Assembly: GCF_037042905.1 (NCBI RefSeq)
Contig: NC_087246.1
Span: 36,202,001-36,266,000, forward strand
Direction of reading: 5' to 3'
Length of the DNA: 64,000 bases
Source of the DNA: Lytechinus pictus
Lineage: Eukaryota; Echinodermata; Echinoidea; Temnopleuroida; Toxopneustidae
Part shown: positions 1-13,438 of the stretch, piece after piece
Layout of the letters: every line of letters starts with the position of its first letter
Numbering within the stretch: position 1 is the stretch's first letter
Program-made: the position numbers and the translations under genes
The notes under the pieces: model-generated
The model's input: the letters and a program-made list of their open reading frames with translations, nothing else
Database searches by the model: none
Told to the model about the DNA's origin: nothing

Positions 1-914
1 CACCAACACCAGCATCAACACCAAACTTGAAAGCACCCCCAATACAAAAGATATTTATTTCAACTAATGTTGAATCAAAAAGCCTGGTGCCCAAGACAAA
101 AAAACCCACAAGTTATAAGTATTCTTTGGTATTTGACACTGTAGGAAGTCTTCAAATATGGTTTACAAAATAATCATGTTAAATCATGAGAAAATAGATT
201 AAAACTGTGATTTAATCAATATGATTTCACACTCCGAAAATTTAGATCTTAGATTGAAAATCTGATTTTTTCTTTATTATACATAGCTATAGCCAGTATC
301 AAAGAACTTTACCTTATTGGTGTTTTATAGGTTGACAGTTGATGAATTTACAAAGGACACACTTTTGTTGACATCAGCTGTCATACTGGATAAAATACAC
401 ACACATTTCTTTTTTTCAGCTATCATTATACAAAAATAGAAACATTCCTTGATGTATTCTTTGGCATTCTCTATTGGCTGCACCATGTTTCGCCAGAGCT
501 TTTTCATATATTTGGTTTTAAAACTTCAGGAATTAGTTTCTTTTCTCTATAACATTTATGTACCATGATTATAAATATCGTACATCATTATTTAAATATG
601 TGGTTGATTTAAAGTCCCATGCTAGGGAAAGAAGTGATTAAGAAAGCTAGTCAGAAATTATTCGTGCTACAAGCTGATCTTAAAACATTCCGCTCAAAAG
701 CTTCAACATGAAGAACTCTGTCGTAGTATTGTATACGTATTGTAACTGACATATTGGAAGGATAATATATTCCTGCAATATGAAAAACATTATATTCAAT
801 CCACTATTTACTTCCTAAAAATCTATCTGAAGGAAAATATATACTTTAAACTGAAGCCAGTGCATACTTGTATATAAATTGCTTCAATGGTCAGCCTTTT
901 GTCAATTTCCCATG
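1..914. other. AT-rich non-coding DNA, no gene seen
   Basis: No open frame here has exon-like splice sites or a recognisable protein. The sequence is AT-rich with short homopolymer runs. It is probably intergenic DNA beyond the 3' end of the minus-strand LRRC74-family gene, but a distant 3' UTR cannot be excluded. Confidence 0.5.
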
Positions 915-3900
915 TGGTCATTTTCAAATGTGAGTGACACGACAATCGGAGAGGGTTAAGGGCTCATATCTTTAAACTTAAAGGTTATGAATCAATCATG
1001 ACTACTATATTATATACAATGTAGGACTGGCATGGGCCACTACCAGTTTGATTTGAATTCTACAATTTGTTTAGTAGATATGATTGAAAAATGATGCGTG
1101 AGTGACACGACAAATTTCGGACATGGGTTTCTGACCATCATCACTTATGATTGGATTCGTGCCCAAGTAGCTGTCCAGGAGTTCTGTGAGTACCCATACA
1201 TGTACGTAAATAGTGTACCTATCTAGCACATATAGTCAGAATCAATCAAACCTTCTCTATGGAAAATGGTGCCCTCCTATATACCGTGAGTGACACGACA
1301 TCCAAAACGTGAGTGACACGACGAGTACAAAATACAACATTTATCTCAACAACGAAAGTATTTTTGGCATGATGTACAAGAGTGAAATCCCATCAACCAA
1401 AAAACAAGCTTAATTACATAACAACTGCCTTCTTTAAAGTTGATAATGTGTCATCCTTATGATTTATTCTTGGTTTATGGTCATATTTGCCCATCAACTC
1501 ACATTCCCTATACCATACCACATTATTGTCACACTCGGGCTTCTACCACTCTCCTCTTTGGGGGAGGAGGCACTTGAAGGAGGTGTTATGTGGTCTTGGC
1601 ATTGACATCAACTCAAACATTCTTTTTGTGGCCTGATTTCATTCAAAACTAACTCTTTCTCCCTATCTGTATATGAAAGTTTACGGGTTTACAATTCAGC
1701 ATCCACCACTGATGGAATAGTTTTTCCTTGTAAGAAAGGTATTCTCAATAGTCACTCGCATCATCTGGCATGGTCTGGTAGCCAATGACGTCATGTATGA
1801 CTCCTTTTTCTTGAAATATTGGATTACAATATTATCCTCCTTAAATATTCTAGGCATTGTCCAAATAGGACTTGGCAGCTTCAATGTCTTTTTTTGTACA
1901 CTGTACCAAACCACAGTTACTTGGCTGCACACTTCAGATGGACTATTAGCAAATCCTTGAGAAACTTTAATAGGGATCAAGTTTAACTCATCAAGCATTG
2001 GTTTTCTCCTGAACACTGCTTGTATGTGGACCCCTCTAAAGGCACTGTACCAAAATTCAGAGCTATGAATTTCAGCAGGAATCTTGCAAGCTGCTTTTCA
2101 TTGCTAATTATCATATTTGATAATAAACCAAACCACGGGTAATACATGGAAAGCCACGAGGTGAAAGACGCATAGTCAGTACCTGATTCTTGCAAAAAGC
2201 CAAAGCACAGTCTGTTTGTATTACCTACAACTACATTGTACAAGTCATTAGCCTTTCCTTTGATGAGCCCTTGGATGTTACACTGAAATTCAATTCAGCA
2301 TCCCCAACCATCAAACACTCCCCCTATACCTCCATATGGCATAGCTTTTTCCCCACGAGGTCCAGCTCAGTTCTAACCAGGGTACCCCCCCAAGAAAAAT
2401 TGATCTACATGAAAACACGGCAACTCACCAAAGTTGCTCAAATGCAAATTCGGTCTTGGTTGGGACTTGTTTGGACCTACATATACATAATTTACTCTAT
2501 CAATTTGTTGTGTGTAATGCAAATAAGCTCTGAACCCACATCAGCCCGCTCACGGTAGTTAGCTGAGCAGACCCTAGTTCATCACTAGTGGTATGAATGG
2601 TGGCCCGTGGCCGAACAAAGAATGATTTTGAACCAGGCATGTAGCTACTTCAAGCAATATCCAAAATGCTCTTTTAAATCTCAGTATATTCTCACCTGAG
2701 ATGTTCTTGCATAAAAATTGTTTATTTCATGTCCTCGAATACAAGCTTTGTGGCAAAAAAGGTTAGTTTTAATTAATCAGAAGGGAAAGAGTTTTTTCTG
2801 ATTTTGAAAGAATGTTTGGTGTTCACGGAGATCTCTTCATACACTTTTCTACCATTAGAATATTTTATCTATTTCTGCAAATTTCAAAATAAGATCCCTG
2901 ACCTTGCTAGCTTTAAACCTTTCTTAATTAGTAAGACAAAGAAATAACATTCCTAAAAACATTGGTGAACGTTCTGCTCATTTCTGTAAATGGAGACAGA
3001 GAATGTTCAAGTCATACCTGACTAACTTGAACCATCACCAAATCTTTATGCACTGTAAATATGTTCATTACTATGTATAGTGGTTTTTCTCTTGATATAT
3101 TCATAATTTTGTGTTGATTATGTTATTATATTCTTTTATCTCAGTACATCATTAAAATATGAATTAGGATCTGAGTCTTCACACGAATGGAAAGTTGTCA
3201 GGATTTTTGAAACTGAGGAAACCATGGAGTGGAAAGAAAATAGATGAACTCAACGTCAAATTCTATATTTTCATTGATAAGGGTGAAGTTGGGAAAACAG
3301 AAAAAAATATTAGCCTTACATAGGCTTAAATGATGTCAGGAACAACATTTTGACTCCATCCCTGAATTTATCTCGTAAAATGCTTTAAAAATTATTTGAT
3401 GTCCTTTTTTATACACAATATGAGACCGTGAGTGACACGACATTTCGTGAGTGACACGACATTGTGAGTGACACGACATAACTTTAACAGTTAATTTTAG
3501 CTTAGCCTTAACACATTGGACCAAGTTACTTTATATACAATAAGGTATGGGAAAACTGTATTTGCTCCTGTACTGGGATAAATTAATTTTCAGAATACAC
3601 AGCTCTAGAAAACTTTTTGTCTTTAAAACGTGAGTGACACGACAACCAGTTTTGAAAACTTTCAAGATCTACTTTTTTCAGAAAAACACTTCAGATAATT
3701 TTTTTTTGTTATTTAGGAGTTAGCTACAATACAGAGCTTGTATCTTGCCAACAAATATGCTTCTAATACAAATTTAATATTGTGATAGGCAATATGTGAA
3801 TGTTAATGCAAAAATCGGCATTTTGTAATATTAAATTTCCCTTGCACTAAATTCACTGTATTTCAAGACACAATGAATAATTTTATGTAACTGAAATGGA

Positions 3901-4004
3901 AAAACATTCTTTGAGATGTCTAGTTTCAAAAACCATTGAAGCCTACTGATTTCTAGCAAGTTTTAATTTTCACCCCCATGTCCACTTATGTTTGAAAATG
4001 ACCA
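915..4004. mobile_element. Candidate 3.1-kb non-autonomous TIR element with repeated 15-mer
   Basis: A perfect 14-bp inverted repeat, TGGTCATTTTCAAA at 915-928 and its complement at 3991-4004, bounds this stretch. Inside are eight copies of GTGAGTGACACGACA (one ends in G), all on the plus strand: starts at 930, 1098, 1286, 1309, 3428, 3447, 3464 and 3630. Four sit near each end and none in the middle, which is how subterminal transposase-binding repeats are often placed. No transposase-like frame is present, so it would be non-autonomous. I could not find a convincing target-site duplication. The ends resemble those of the TGGGC...TTC(C/A)AC elements at 53-58 kb. Confidence 0.5.
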
Positions 4005-4237
4005 TCTATGAAAATATTTCATCTTAACAGAGTAAAAGACATCAAATATTTACATGTATACAAGTTGAAAAAAATTTAATATATATATATATCATATATT
4101 TACAACTTTTCAGTGCAAGAACTTTGAATGAAAAATGCAATATCATAAGAAAACTAAGAGTTACAAAGTTTTCAATATTTATAAGCTGCATATTGACATA
4201 GAACAATAATGATATGCAAGAAAATGAAAAGAGAGCA

Positions 4238-4526
4238 ATAGAGTACTGAGGTGAGGATGTCACACTAACCCTTTTTTGCATTTCAGAATTTTGATACATA
4301 TTTTGGTAGAGCATGATGGAATACCTCCACTACCAAAGTTTGGTGCGAATCAGTCCATGGGGGCCTGAGATATGACTTCATGTATACATTGACTTCAATG
4401 GGGCTAATTATGTATTCATGAGGTTATATCTCAGGCCCCCATGGACCGATTTGCACCAAAATATGGTATCTAAAATGCTGAAATGCAAAATTTGAAAATT
4501 GATGACGTCACACTTTGGTACTCTAT
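4238..4526. repeat. Foldback (MITE-like) inverted repeat
   Basis: The two halves are imperfect reverse complements around a centre near 4395. The outer arms share ATAGAGTAC and the run around TTTTGCATTTCAG. The inner arms share CTCAGGCCCCCATGGACCGA at 4431-4450 against its near complement at 4350-4369. There is no coding potential. This shape fits a MITE or foldback element. The TA-rich flanks do not give a clear target duplication. Confidence 0.65.
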
Positions 4527-4529
4527 AGG

Positions 4530-7500
4530 AGGGGGTAGCCCTCAAAATTTTGGCAAAACAGATGAGCTTAACACAGAACAGAATTAAAAGGAACATGTAT
4601 CACTCAAGGTATAGCTTTTGCATAATCATGGTAAAGGCACTAAAATAATACCATAGTTTGACAACCCCTAAATACAAGGTACATGAAATTCAACAATATG
4701 ACCCAGTCGCTATAAACACAGATGACTCTGCCTAAGTCAAATCTCTTGAAACGACAGAGATCTGTTTCTGACTAAAAACGAAATTTGACTTAGAAGAAGC
4801 TATTATTTACAAATTTTGCATATTCTGGTCTGAAATAATGCTTCAAGTTAGACGATTATTTGACTTATGAAAGGTCAACTACTGTAGAGTCTATTGTACA
4901 TTCAAGTTTCATGCACATTTTTCAAAGGGTGTTTGTGATATATCTGAAAGGTTGCCAGAGGCTGGCCAGACATAGCAATAAATAATTATTGAACAAGAAT
5001 CAAGTATTGAAATTCATTCAGACTAAAACCTCATTACTAGCTTCCACAGAGAAAAATATGGATAAATATGAATAACTTAGTAATTAGGCCAATTGGTAAA
5101 TCATATTCATTTCAAACATACATGTAGGAATGATTTAGTATCTTGATTTCTTGTTTTATGAAACTATGTGAAGAAAAAAAACAATGTTGCATTTTAATCC
5201 AACACAGATACATGTAGATAATGTATGGGCATTATGCTTCTTTAAGTGTAAAACGCTAGATTGAACAACTATTCAAAAAAATTTGGAAAACATTAATACT
5301 CATTGTGGCCTTATAGAAATTAATATTTCTTTATCCTTTTATGACCTCTTGCGTGACCTTGGTATTGTTATAAGATGTGACCCCAGTGTGCGACCTTATT
5401 AGACTCCACCCTCCTCTTTGAAGTGCATGATTGCCTCGGCCATCTTTTTTCCTTTATCCTCCTTCTCTTTGGTTCCGAAGTAAAGCTCACTGAAACCAAA
5501 TTGAGAAGAAATGAGACAATGAGGGAGAGATCAAGAACAAAACATAATAGCCTTACTGAAATCAAGAAAATTAACAGAAATCAACATTTTCTGGAAAATA
5601 ACTCTCACATCCCTGATATAGGTAAACATGCAAAAAAGCTTTCATCACTTGGCTGTATTGTCTGTAAAAAATTCTGACACAGAAAGCCATAGATTTCTAA
5701 TTTTGAGCTACATCATAAATATTTTTTTTTTACAATCAGTAATATTGTTTGTATTATTTAAAAAAAAATGGAATACACTACAAACCATCCAAGTAAAGAC
5801 TGGAATTGATAATCATGCCAGTAACATTTGATCAAATACTTTCATATTATTTTTTATCACTGTTTCACCTATATTTTCTTGAAAGTTTTATTCTTTACAA
5901 CAAAAAGGAGTAAAAAAAAACCCAAACTAATATTTGTTCACATTTCTTTTTAAGTAATCAAAAGTCAGCTTACTACTTTTCTCTTATTCTGCCATTCATC
6001 TCAATTAGAAACAATACAAAGTTAAAAGTTAGTAAAGGTAAACATGCTTCTAATACATGTACGTTTCTAAAAATGTTTAGAACTGGTTAAAGAATTATAT
6101 CAAGCATTGAAAATAGATTGTAAAAATAAAAGATTCTGAAAATGAGAAGATAATCTCATCTATGTTACTGTGAAAGATCGAACTTAAAGAAACAAAGAAA
6201 GAAATATGATAACGTGACCAATTGGTATCATAATATAAAAAGGTGATGACTAAATTATTTAGATTATAAAATATTATCAAACAATCTAGTAGCCTCATCT
6301 AATAAAGAGTTGTGATTGAATGAATGAAGATAATTGGAAGGTGAAATCGATCTGAATAAATCGCAACTCTTTTTAACAGACATCGGGTGATATTCTCATA
6401 AATATGGTTTCGTTTACATCAAGAGTTAACACTAATCATAATTTTATGGACTGCTACATGCAGTTGCCACTTTATTCCCTAAGCATAAGTTAAGTTTAGG
6501 ATATCAAAGATGTATTTCAAGAGTAACACTGGCATTCCATAGAAGTGTGAATTAATATTGGTGTGAATTATCAGAATAACACCATCTAAATTTGAGACTG
6601 ACCTGCATTAATTGCAATGATACATGAATGTGAAGTGAATATTTGACAAACATAGAATGTGACACATCTGGTGCAAAGTGATAACACATAAAATGCTTGG
6701 TGCAAAATAAATTAATACATAACTACCACACCTCAATCACATAAGCAGTCCAAGTGCTTAACACAAAAGAGTGGATGTTTATTATTAATGCTTTTTCAGA
6801 GTTGACCAAAAAAATCTAATGATCATAAGCTGAAGTATGCTTTGTTTAACACACTTTTAAAAGGTGGCAGCTTGTAAGGATTCTGAAGCAGGCAAGAATT
6901 TTTCTTTTCTTTTCTCTTTTGAAAAAAAAAGGGAGTATGATTCAACTTCTATTAAAGTGATTATCTACAAGCAAATAAGAGGATTTTAAAAGGAATCTGC
7001 TGAGGAGTTATTGATATTTTCAAAATTGAAAATCGCCAGCTCTTTATCCATTTGTCACTCATATTAAAAACAATTATAAAACAGTTCTTTCAGTAATACC
7101 ATGAACTATGCAGGAGGCACCTTCACAGAAAACTGAAAGAATAATTTTCTTTTGGAATGAAGATAAAAAAAGAATAATAAATAAAGAATTAAAAATGAAG
7201 AAAATGACACAGTAGAAGCATTAACCTTTGAGAGTAAGAAAATTATGATTCAATGAAATAGAATTAGAAGTTAACAGAGATTTCATTATTAGAGCACCGC
7301 AAGTTTGCCATAAACATAAAAAGTTAATATCTGCTATTTCCATACCATGTAACATACGATATAAAAAAACTCAATACTCTATACTTTCCAAAAGATTAGC
7401 ATTGCATACAGTTATATACATACCTCAGCATTCTACATCTTGGCATAACCAAGATAAAGCTCGCTGAATAAATGCAAATGAAGTAAGACAGTGCCAGGGA

Positions 7501-8460
7501 AAAGCATGCGAAAATAAATAAATTTGGGAAATTAAAGAATGAGAAAACAGCAAAATGTGATAAATAAATATATTTGAAATGGCTGGAGCAAGGCAGGTCT
7601 GTTGGTATAGTGCACACTGTTAAATACCATGCTGCACGAAAAGTAAGGATTTTGTATTCGCCTTTTTATGAAAATAATTGTGAAAACATACTGTTCAGAC
7701 CAAGAAGATACACATTTTCCTCTTCATAATAGAACTATACATTTCACAATAATTTCATTTAAATTGGGAAAATAAACCTTTTCAGCTTTACAGGTAACAG
7801 TGTCACCACCATGATCAATGGAGCGGGAAAGGAGGTGGGAGTTTGTATCAAGATTCAAAATGAACCTTTTCACAATTCATCCCTTAAGAAAAAAAAATTA
7901 AAGTAGATAGGATTAAAAATTGAAATCAAAATGCCTCAGGTGTCAGAACAGATTAATATGAATTCATGTGACAGGAATTGAACCTCTATGGGATTTATGT
8001 GCATTGTGAAGGGAACTTCAAGAGTTCAATGAGAACAAAAATCATGTAATAAATAATAATATCGAGGGGGAAAAACCAATAAAGATGGTTATCTGAAATA
8101 GAAAGCTCCCAATCACTACAAACAATACAGGTACCTCTCAGTAGATTACTTTAAACAAGAGTTTGGTATATTCAAATCAAATAAATTAATTGTAGAAAAA
8201 AAAATCTCTGCCATTGTTAAGCCACTTTTAACCCCTGACTCCATGCATGTTCCAACACTCTATGTCGATAAAATATTAGTTTGATAAACTCACGACAACA
8301 ATCTGTAAACTAGATCTGAAATGCAGTGATAATTTCAAGTGTCATGTTGGGAGTTTGGGTATGGCAGCAATGGTGCCGGAAGGCTCTGGGTACAGTAGGA
8401 TTTGAGGAACAAAAAAATGCGGTTCTAACAACAGCATGCAAGTGTAAGTCTCCCTGTACT
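4530..8460. other. AT-rich non-coding stretch, no gene seen
   Basis: Only short chance frames occur. None has flanking splice signals plus protein-like composition. Poly-A/T tracts are common. No structured repeat stood out by eye, so this is probably intergenic. Confidence 0.4.
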
Positions 8461-8463
8461 TCT

Positions 8464-8737
8464 AATAATAATAATAATATGCAACATTTATATAGCGCTT
8501 AATACAAATGTTTCTAAGCGCTGCATACTATTACTCCAGCTTTAGCACAGTTATCCTGATCGGACGCTCGAGCATTCAAGGAATTCTTTCCTACTGGGTA
8601 CCCATTTACTACAACTGGGTAGAGAGTAGCAAATGTAGATAAACGCCTTTGCGAAAGGACGCGAGTGCCGCGGTGGGGTTTGAACCCCGGACCTTGTGGT
8701 TCAAAGTCCGGAGGCTTATCAACTGAGCCTCAACACC
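8464..8737 (-). repeat. tRNA-derived SINE (minus orientation)
   Basis: Read on the minus strand, this begins with a tRNA-like head: an A-box-like GAGGCTCAGTTGATAAG and a B box GGGGTTCAAACCCC-type motif near 8676-8690. A body follows with a TATAGCGCTT hairpin near 8490, and it ends in an (AAT)n tail at 8464-8479. That order of tRNA head, body and simple-repeat tail is typical of tRNA-type SINEs. The head is too diverged, and the 3' body too long, for a functional tRNA gene. Confidence 0.75.
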
Positions 8738-11217
8738 TTCTACAATGCTACTCCAGACTAACATTTGAAGAGATACATTTCTAATTGATTGCAAAGTATT
8801 AATTGCAAATTTTCTAAAGTTAGATCAATTTTAAGTACAGCAAATTCTGTTGCAGAAGTGGACAAGGAGTCCTTTGCATGAAGCAGACCAAAAATCATTT
8901 GCAACTTACATTTGCAAATATTTAATCAAAATTTAGTTTGCAATCAATAACAATTTATTTGCAAGACTTAATTGTAAGTTTCTAGCAGATTTTTTTTAAC
9001 GTGCCAAGACTATTTAAGAATCAGAATAATATAAAATTTAAAGTAGTGAAAGGGAAATAAATAGTAATCTATAGGTGAATTAGGAAAAAGAAAATTTGCC
9101 AATTCTTGCAGAAGAGCAATTAGAGAATAGCTTCTTACCAAATGACTAAGTGATGAACCAGGTTAAAAATTAAAATGCAAAGGAAAATGTTAAATTGAAA
9201 TGTTTTATAATCATAATAAGATAAGCCTCAATGTTACAAATAAAATGAGTTTCAATATCAGATTTAATTATTAAATTTGACTAGGTATTCACTCTCTTAA
9301 ACATGTCCAATTTCGATACTTCAGGAACTAAACGTTATCTTTATATGCATTGGCTAAATTATGCATCAGAATTGACCAGTGTCTAGTAAGAATATACATG
9401 TAGGTCTACACTTAATGCCTTATTTGACATTGTGTCTTATCCTCCCAGAGAGCATTATATTGTTATATTGATTAAGCATCTGTAAATCCATGCGATCAAA
9501 ATGTAACGAAATTAGTTTCTTTTACAGTGTTGTTGAAATGCAATGAGATACAACTACAAAAATCAAAATAACTTTCGTTTTCCATAATACAACACATGAT
9601 TTTGATTCGACTACAGGCAAATCTTCTTTTATCCTAAACATGCTATAAAAAACCATGCTCTATAAATAATCTGAAAACAAATAACGGTCCAAAAATAACA
9701 TTGATATTGTCCACCTTTGAATTTTAGTTTTAGTTGAGAAAAAAATGAGTAACAATTAAATACTGATCATACTTTAACATCCCATATCTACACTTTCTTC
9801 TATTATTACATCTTTTTAATAAAAAAGATTGTAGTATTTTCGACCTTGTTATGTTATGTTTATCATATTATGTACAATTGTGAAATGGAAATAAATAAAT
9901 CAAATCAAAAATCAAAAAGAAAGAATCAGCAGCAGAGACTCCAACCCCAAGCACCCTCTGATCACGCACATCACAAGCATGAAGTCCCTTGTGTCCAGCT
10001 GATTTTTCCAATCATCTGCACTCTAACAGCAAATCTATATAAGTTATTTACGAAGCTGTTAGCTGTAAATAATAATTGGACCACCTTTTTAAACGCCTCT
10101 ACCTTTTCAGAATAATTTACTCTGCAATGCTGCAAAGTATGATGTATATGACCTCGAGTCTGATTAAATGGGATAGTGGTTTAGAATTTTCCCTTATGAA
10201 GAAACAAGCCTTTTGGCGAGGTTTTTTGTGTTTTTAAAGGCACATTTTCTCCAACAAAAGTGATGCTATTTTAAAAACAAGCACATGAACCCTCAATTTT
10301 TAATGTTCACACCTCTTAAGAATATCTTTCTCTACAACCATGCAAAATTTGGTTAAAATGACATGGGTTTTAAATAAAGTGAAGCATTTATTTAACTTCT
10401 TCAATTTGTTATATAAATTTCATTTTTTTTAATATATTTTTTTTACCTTTCACACCTTATCTTTAAAACTGAAGGTGCTACTACTCTTTAAAGAGCAAGC
10501 GAATCGCAATATGAGTAGATTCTTTATCTTAAATATATAATTCTTGATTTTGACTGATTAATAGAGGTTTACACTCTAGTGGGGTTTAAAAATGCAAAAT
10601 TATTTTTATTGCATATTTCTTGAGACATTGCAAATGGGTGAACTTCAAAGCTCGATAGTAAAAAATCAAGCACACGAACCCACGTTAATTTTTGCATATT
10701 TGGAATGATTAGATGCTAAAGTAACTCTGTGCAATATTTGGTAAAAATGACATGGATTTCATTTTAACTGTGGAACGTCCTTCAAGGCCATGGAAGCTCT
10801 CAGGGTTCTAGATGCTCTCTCGTGCTATCTCAGGGTAATTTTTCAATATATGATGGCACTAAGTAAATAACAATTCAATTAATCAAAAAATACATTTTGG
10901 CTTTTGGATGGTGTATTTTAATACAATGCTTCACCCACAAAGCTTTGTCTACTCAGAAAATGCCAGTGCCGCTGACCTTTATCAATAACTTTTGCTATAG
11001 TTTTGCATAACCTATGTTCCTTTGTAAATACATTTCTAAACTAAACATGCAATGTGTTATCAAAATATTAGGATGATGTCACTCATGGGGATTCCCCTAT
11101 TCAGCATGCAATCTACATATGAGTATCATTAAGTTTTCTTAGAAACAGAGAAGGAATGCTAAATGGCACTTGTATCTACAAGAAAGGAATTAACTCTGCC
11201 ACTAATTCTAGTCCCCT

Positions 11218-11242
11218 GGGGTGGGGAAGGGGAGGGGAAGGG
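11218..11242 (+). other. G-quadruplex-type G-run
   Basis: Five consecutive G-runs (4, 4, 4, 4, 3) are separated by loops of only 1, 2, 1 and 2 bases. This meets the usual intramolecular G-quadruplex pattern with a G-run to spare. It lies in non-coding DNA. Confidence 0.6.
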
Positions 11243-11832
11243 CATGCACATAAAACCAACGACTTACCACAGGTAACAAACAAAAACAAGGGTGGGGTAA
11301 TCACGTAGCTCGGAGGAATTGCATATGAACAAGGAGGTTGCTGTAGGGGTTACACGGAAGGACATTGTGTGGACGTAAACAACATTCATGCAAATACACA
11401 TATGATTACTCCAAATTTAGTGAAAACTGTGTCTCTTAAATGTGTTTCAAGGGAGTAAACTACATTCTTGCAATCAATTTACTCAATATTCAACCGAAAA
11501 AGTTACAAACATGCATTCACAGGTCCATAAATTCTCTTATCAAATTAAAACATTGAGATACATTTACGTGTACATAGATATAAGTATGCTTCATGTGATG
11601 AAAATGCACGGCTTGCTTTCTTCCTTTAAAAAAAAAATATACACATGTACTATTTAACAATAAATGGTGAATTAATCATTACAACTGTTATCTCATTGTT
11701 TTGCAATTGGGCATGGCATACATGGACAACAAAACAATATTTAAGAACCTCAAGTGGGAACGTTATATACACAAGATTATCCTCTTTTATGCATTTCTAT
11801 GTAAAACTAAAATGTTGCTTTGGATATATAGC

Positions 11833-11911
11833 CAAGACCAGCACCGAAAGAGTACAAGCCTCTGGACTACGAAAACAATGAGCAAAAGCAGCATGATATA
11901 GGAATGATGCG
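11833..11911 (+). other. Possible orphan exon-like segment
   Basis: One plus-strand frame reads a charged, protein-like peptide including APKEYKPLDYENNEQKQHD. It lies between a possible acceptor (TATATAG, ending 11832) and a possible donor (GCGAG|GTAGAG, exon end 11911). The opposite strand also reads an open hydrophobic stretch, so the signal is ambiguous. No partner exon was found on either strand. Treat this as a hint only. Confidence 0.15.
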
Positions 11912-12307
11912 AGGTAGAGAACTGTTATGTTTATGCACATAGGGCTGGGACGATGCATCACATATGAAGAGCTTGGTTCCCAAAGGGTTTTACATCATCA
12001 AGAACATTCAGTTATGGACAATCATGCTATTGTTTACATAGGTATCTGTCGTTCAAATTTTTTTTGCAGCTACCATTATGAAGCACACTTTCTAAAAATT
12101 CCAGAGATTCCTGTACAAATATAATAAACAAGTGCGTGTTTCTCTTACCATGTTCACATATGCCAATACTGTAATATTACAATAATATAACCAATGCACA
12201 TTGGTATTAAAGCACTTTCCAAAAACCCTGTTCATTATAACACCTTAGAATACTGCAATATTGCTGTATTTCGACTGAGGGGCATATGAATAGGACTCAG
12301 TCAAAAT

Positions 12308-13438
12308 CAGAGCTGCCAACATTGGGAAGATAGAATCCAGTAGATTTCGCGGAGGTATGGTTTTGTGAGGGAGCGGCGGAATGTTGTCCCACGGATGGGA
12401 GTTTTGGGGAGCAAAAACACATTAAGAAAAAAAAAAACATTTGATTTTTTAAATAATTCATAAAAAAATTGATTCAACAAGAAAATACCTTTAATTGTCC
12501 AGAGGGGGAAGGGGCTGCAGTAGTGGTAAACATACATGGTAAATGAGCTTGCCTGGCCCTGCAAAGACTTATATTTGTGGCGTGTTTAAAGTCTCTGAGG
12601 GATTCCTGTGAAAATTGTCACACAGTCCCATTCCGCTTGAAAATTATCTTTATATTTCGAAAAGTATTTTGTCGTCTTGGTCATGGATGACTCCATCTCC
12701 ATGATCTCCATGGTCACTGACAATGCGATTGTAGTGTGGATGAATCAGGACAGGGCATGCTTCGCACAGGCACAGCTCAGCCAGCAAGCGCCAGGCTAGC
12801 TCACTCCCGAAAGAGAAAATGTTCGAATCCGATCAACCCAAGTGAAAGTAGGGGAAAAAATCTCCACTTTGCTTCTGTTCTTCAGGATTGTCAATAAAAT
12901 TATTCCTGAAAGTAATCCACTTGTTAATCCCATGATTGATCCACAGTTTCAGCTCGAATAAGGCGCACACAAGCTTACGAAAAACGCCTCGCAGCGCTCG
13001 TGGACTTCCCTTCTCCTGGCGCGCGCGTGGAGGCCAGGCAGGGCCGGCTGCGCCGGGGAGCATCAGGGGAGCATGTGCATGGAGTGCCGCTGAAGTGTTT
13101 CCGTCGCACACATTGCAAAACCCAGAAATAAATGACTTGTTAGATTAGTTCACCAGTCGTTCAGTAAAATTATCTTCATTTACATTGGAAATCAATGTAC
13201 GATTATACAAAAACTGGTAAAAGCTACTGGGTAAAATGAAAATGTGATAAGGAGTTTCCACGTGGGTGTTAGGGAGTTGAACATGCTAGACTCGTAAAAC
13301 AGTCGTTTGTATGAATTTTACAATTTAACAGCTAAAAATCCTGATTATCCGGGAGATTTTGGCATGGGGTCGGGAGAACGGGAGATTGGATCGCAATCCA
13401 GTATTCTCCCGCAGGATCCGGGAGACTTGGAAGCTCTG
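12308..13438. mobile_element. hAT-like insertion with 6-bp target duplication
   Basis: The ends are CAGAGCTGCCAA at 12308 and TTGGAAGCTCTG at 13438, an inverted repeat with one mismatch over 12 bases. Both flanks carry CAAAAT immediately outside (12302-12307 and 13439-13444), a credible 6-bp target-site duplication. Inside is an unusually GC- and CpG-rich block at about 12950-13060, set in AT-rich DNA. A minus-strand frame there is open for 92 codons but matches nothing I know. CAG...CTG ends are typical of hAT elements. No transposase is visible, so the copy is non-autonomous. Confidence 0.55.

Larger units (their letters stand above)
8740..12300. other. Non-coding stretch with a probable LINE tail near 9.83-9.91 kb
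   Basis: Near 9830-9910 the plus strand reads like the 3' tail of a non-LTR element: TTATGTACAATTGTGAAATG, then ATAAATAAATCAAATC repeats. At about 10270-10390 and 10660-10770 two diverged direct copies share CAAGCACA(T/C)GAACCC and AAAATGACATGG. A G-quadruplex-type run lies at 11218-11242. No gene can be called with confidence. The missing 3' terminal exon of the LRRC74 gene could lie here. Confidence 0.4.

Noticed and set aside
3428..3644. CRISPR-like array formed by the repeated 15-mer
   Set aside because: Spacings are irregular (2 to over 100 bases), the repeats are too short and AT-flanked, and this is animal nuclear DNA with no cas-like genes.
4078..4092. (AT)n and poly-G simple repeats as functional sites
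   Set aside because: Short AT and G homopolymer tracts (for example 13765-13776, 23122-23132, 29913-29929, 36569-36583) are common microsatellite noise here.
8640..8737. Functional tRNA gene
   Set aside because: A and B boxes are present, but the head is diverged, lacks a proper acceptor stem by eye, and continues into a SINE body with an (AAT)n tail.
11318..12593. Terminal exon of LRRC74 at about 11325 or 12593
   Set aside because: Both sites have an acceptor in the right phase and a nearby stop, but the short tails do not continue a typical EF-hand and nothing favours either one.
12833..13111. 92-codon minus-strand frame as a gene
   Set aside because: It lies wholly inside a TIR-bounded insertion, lacks flanking splice partners and matches no family I know. 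Kept only as a possible captured fragment.
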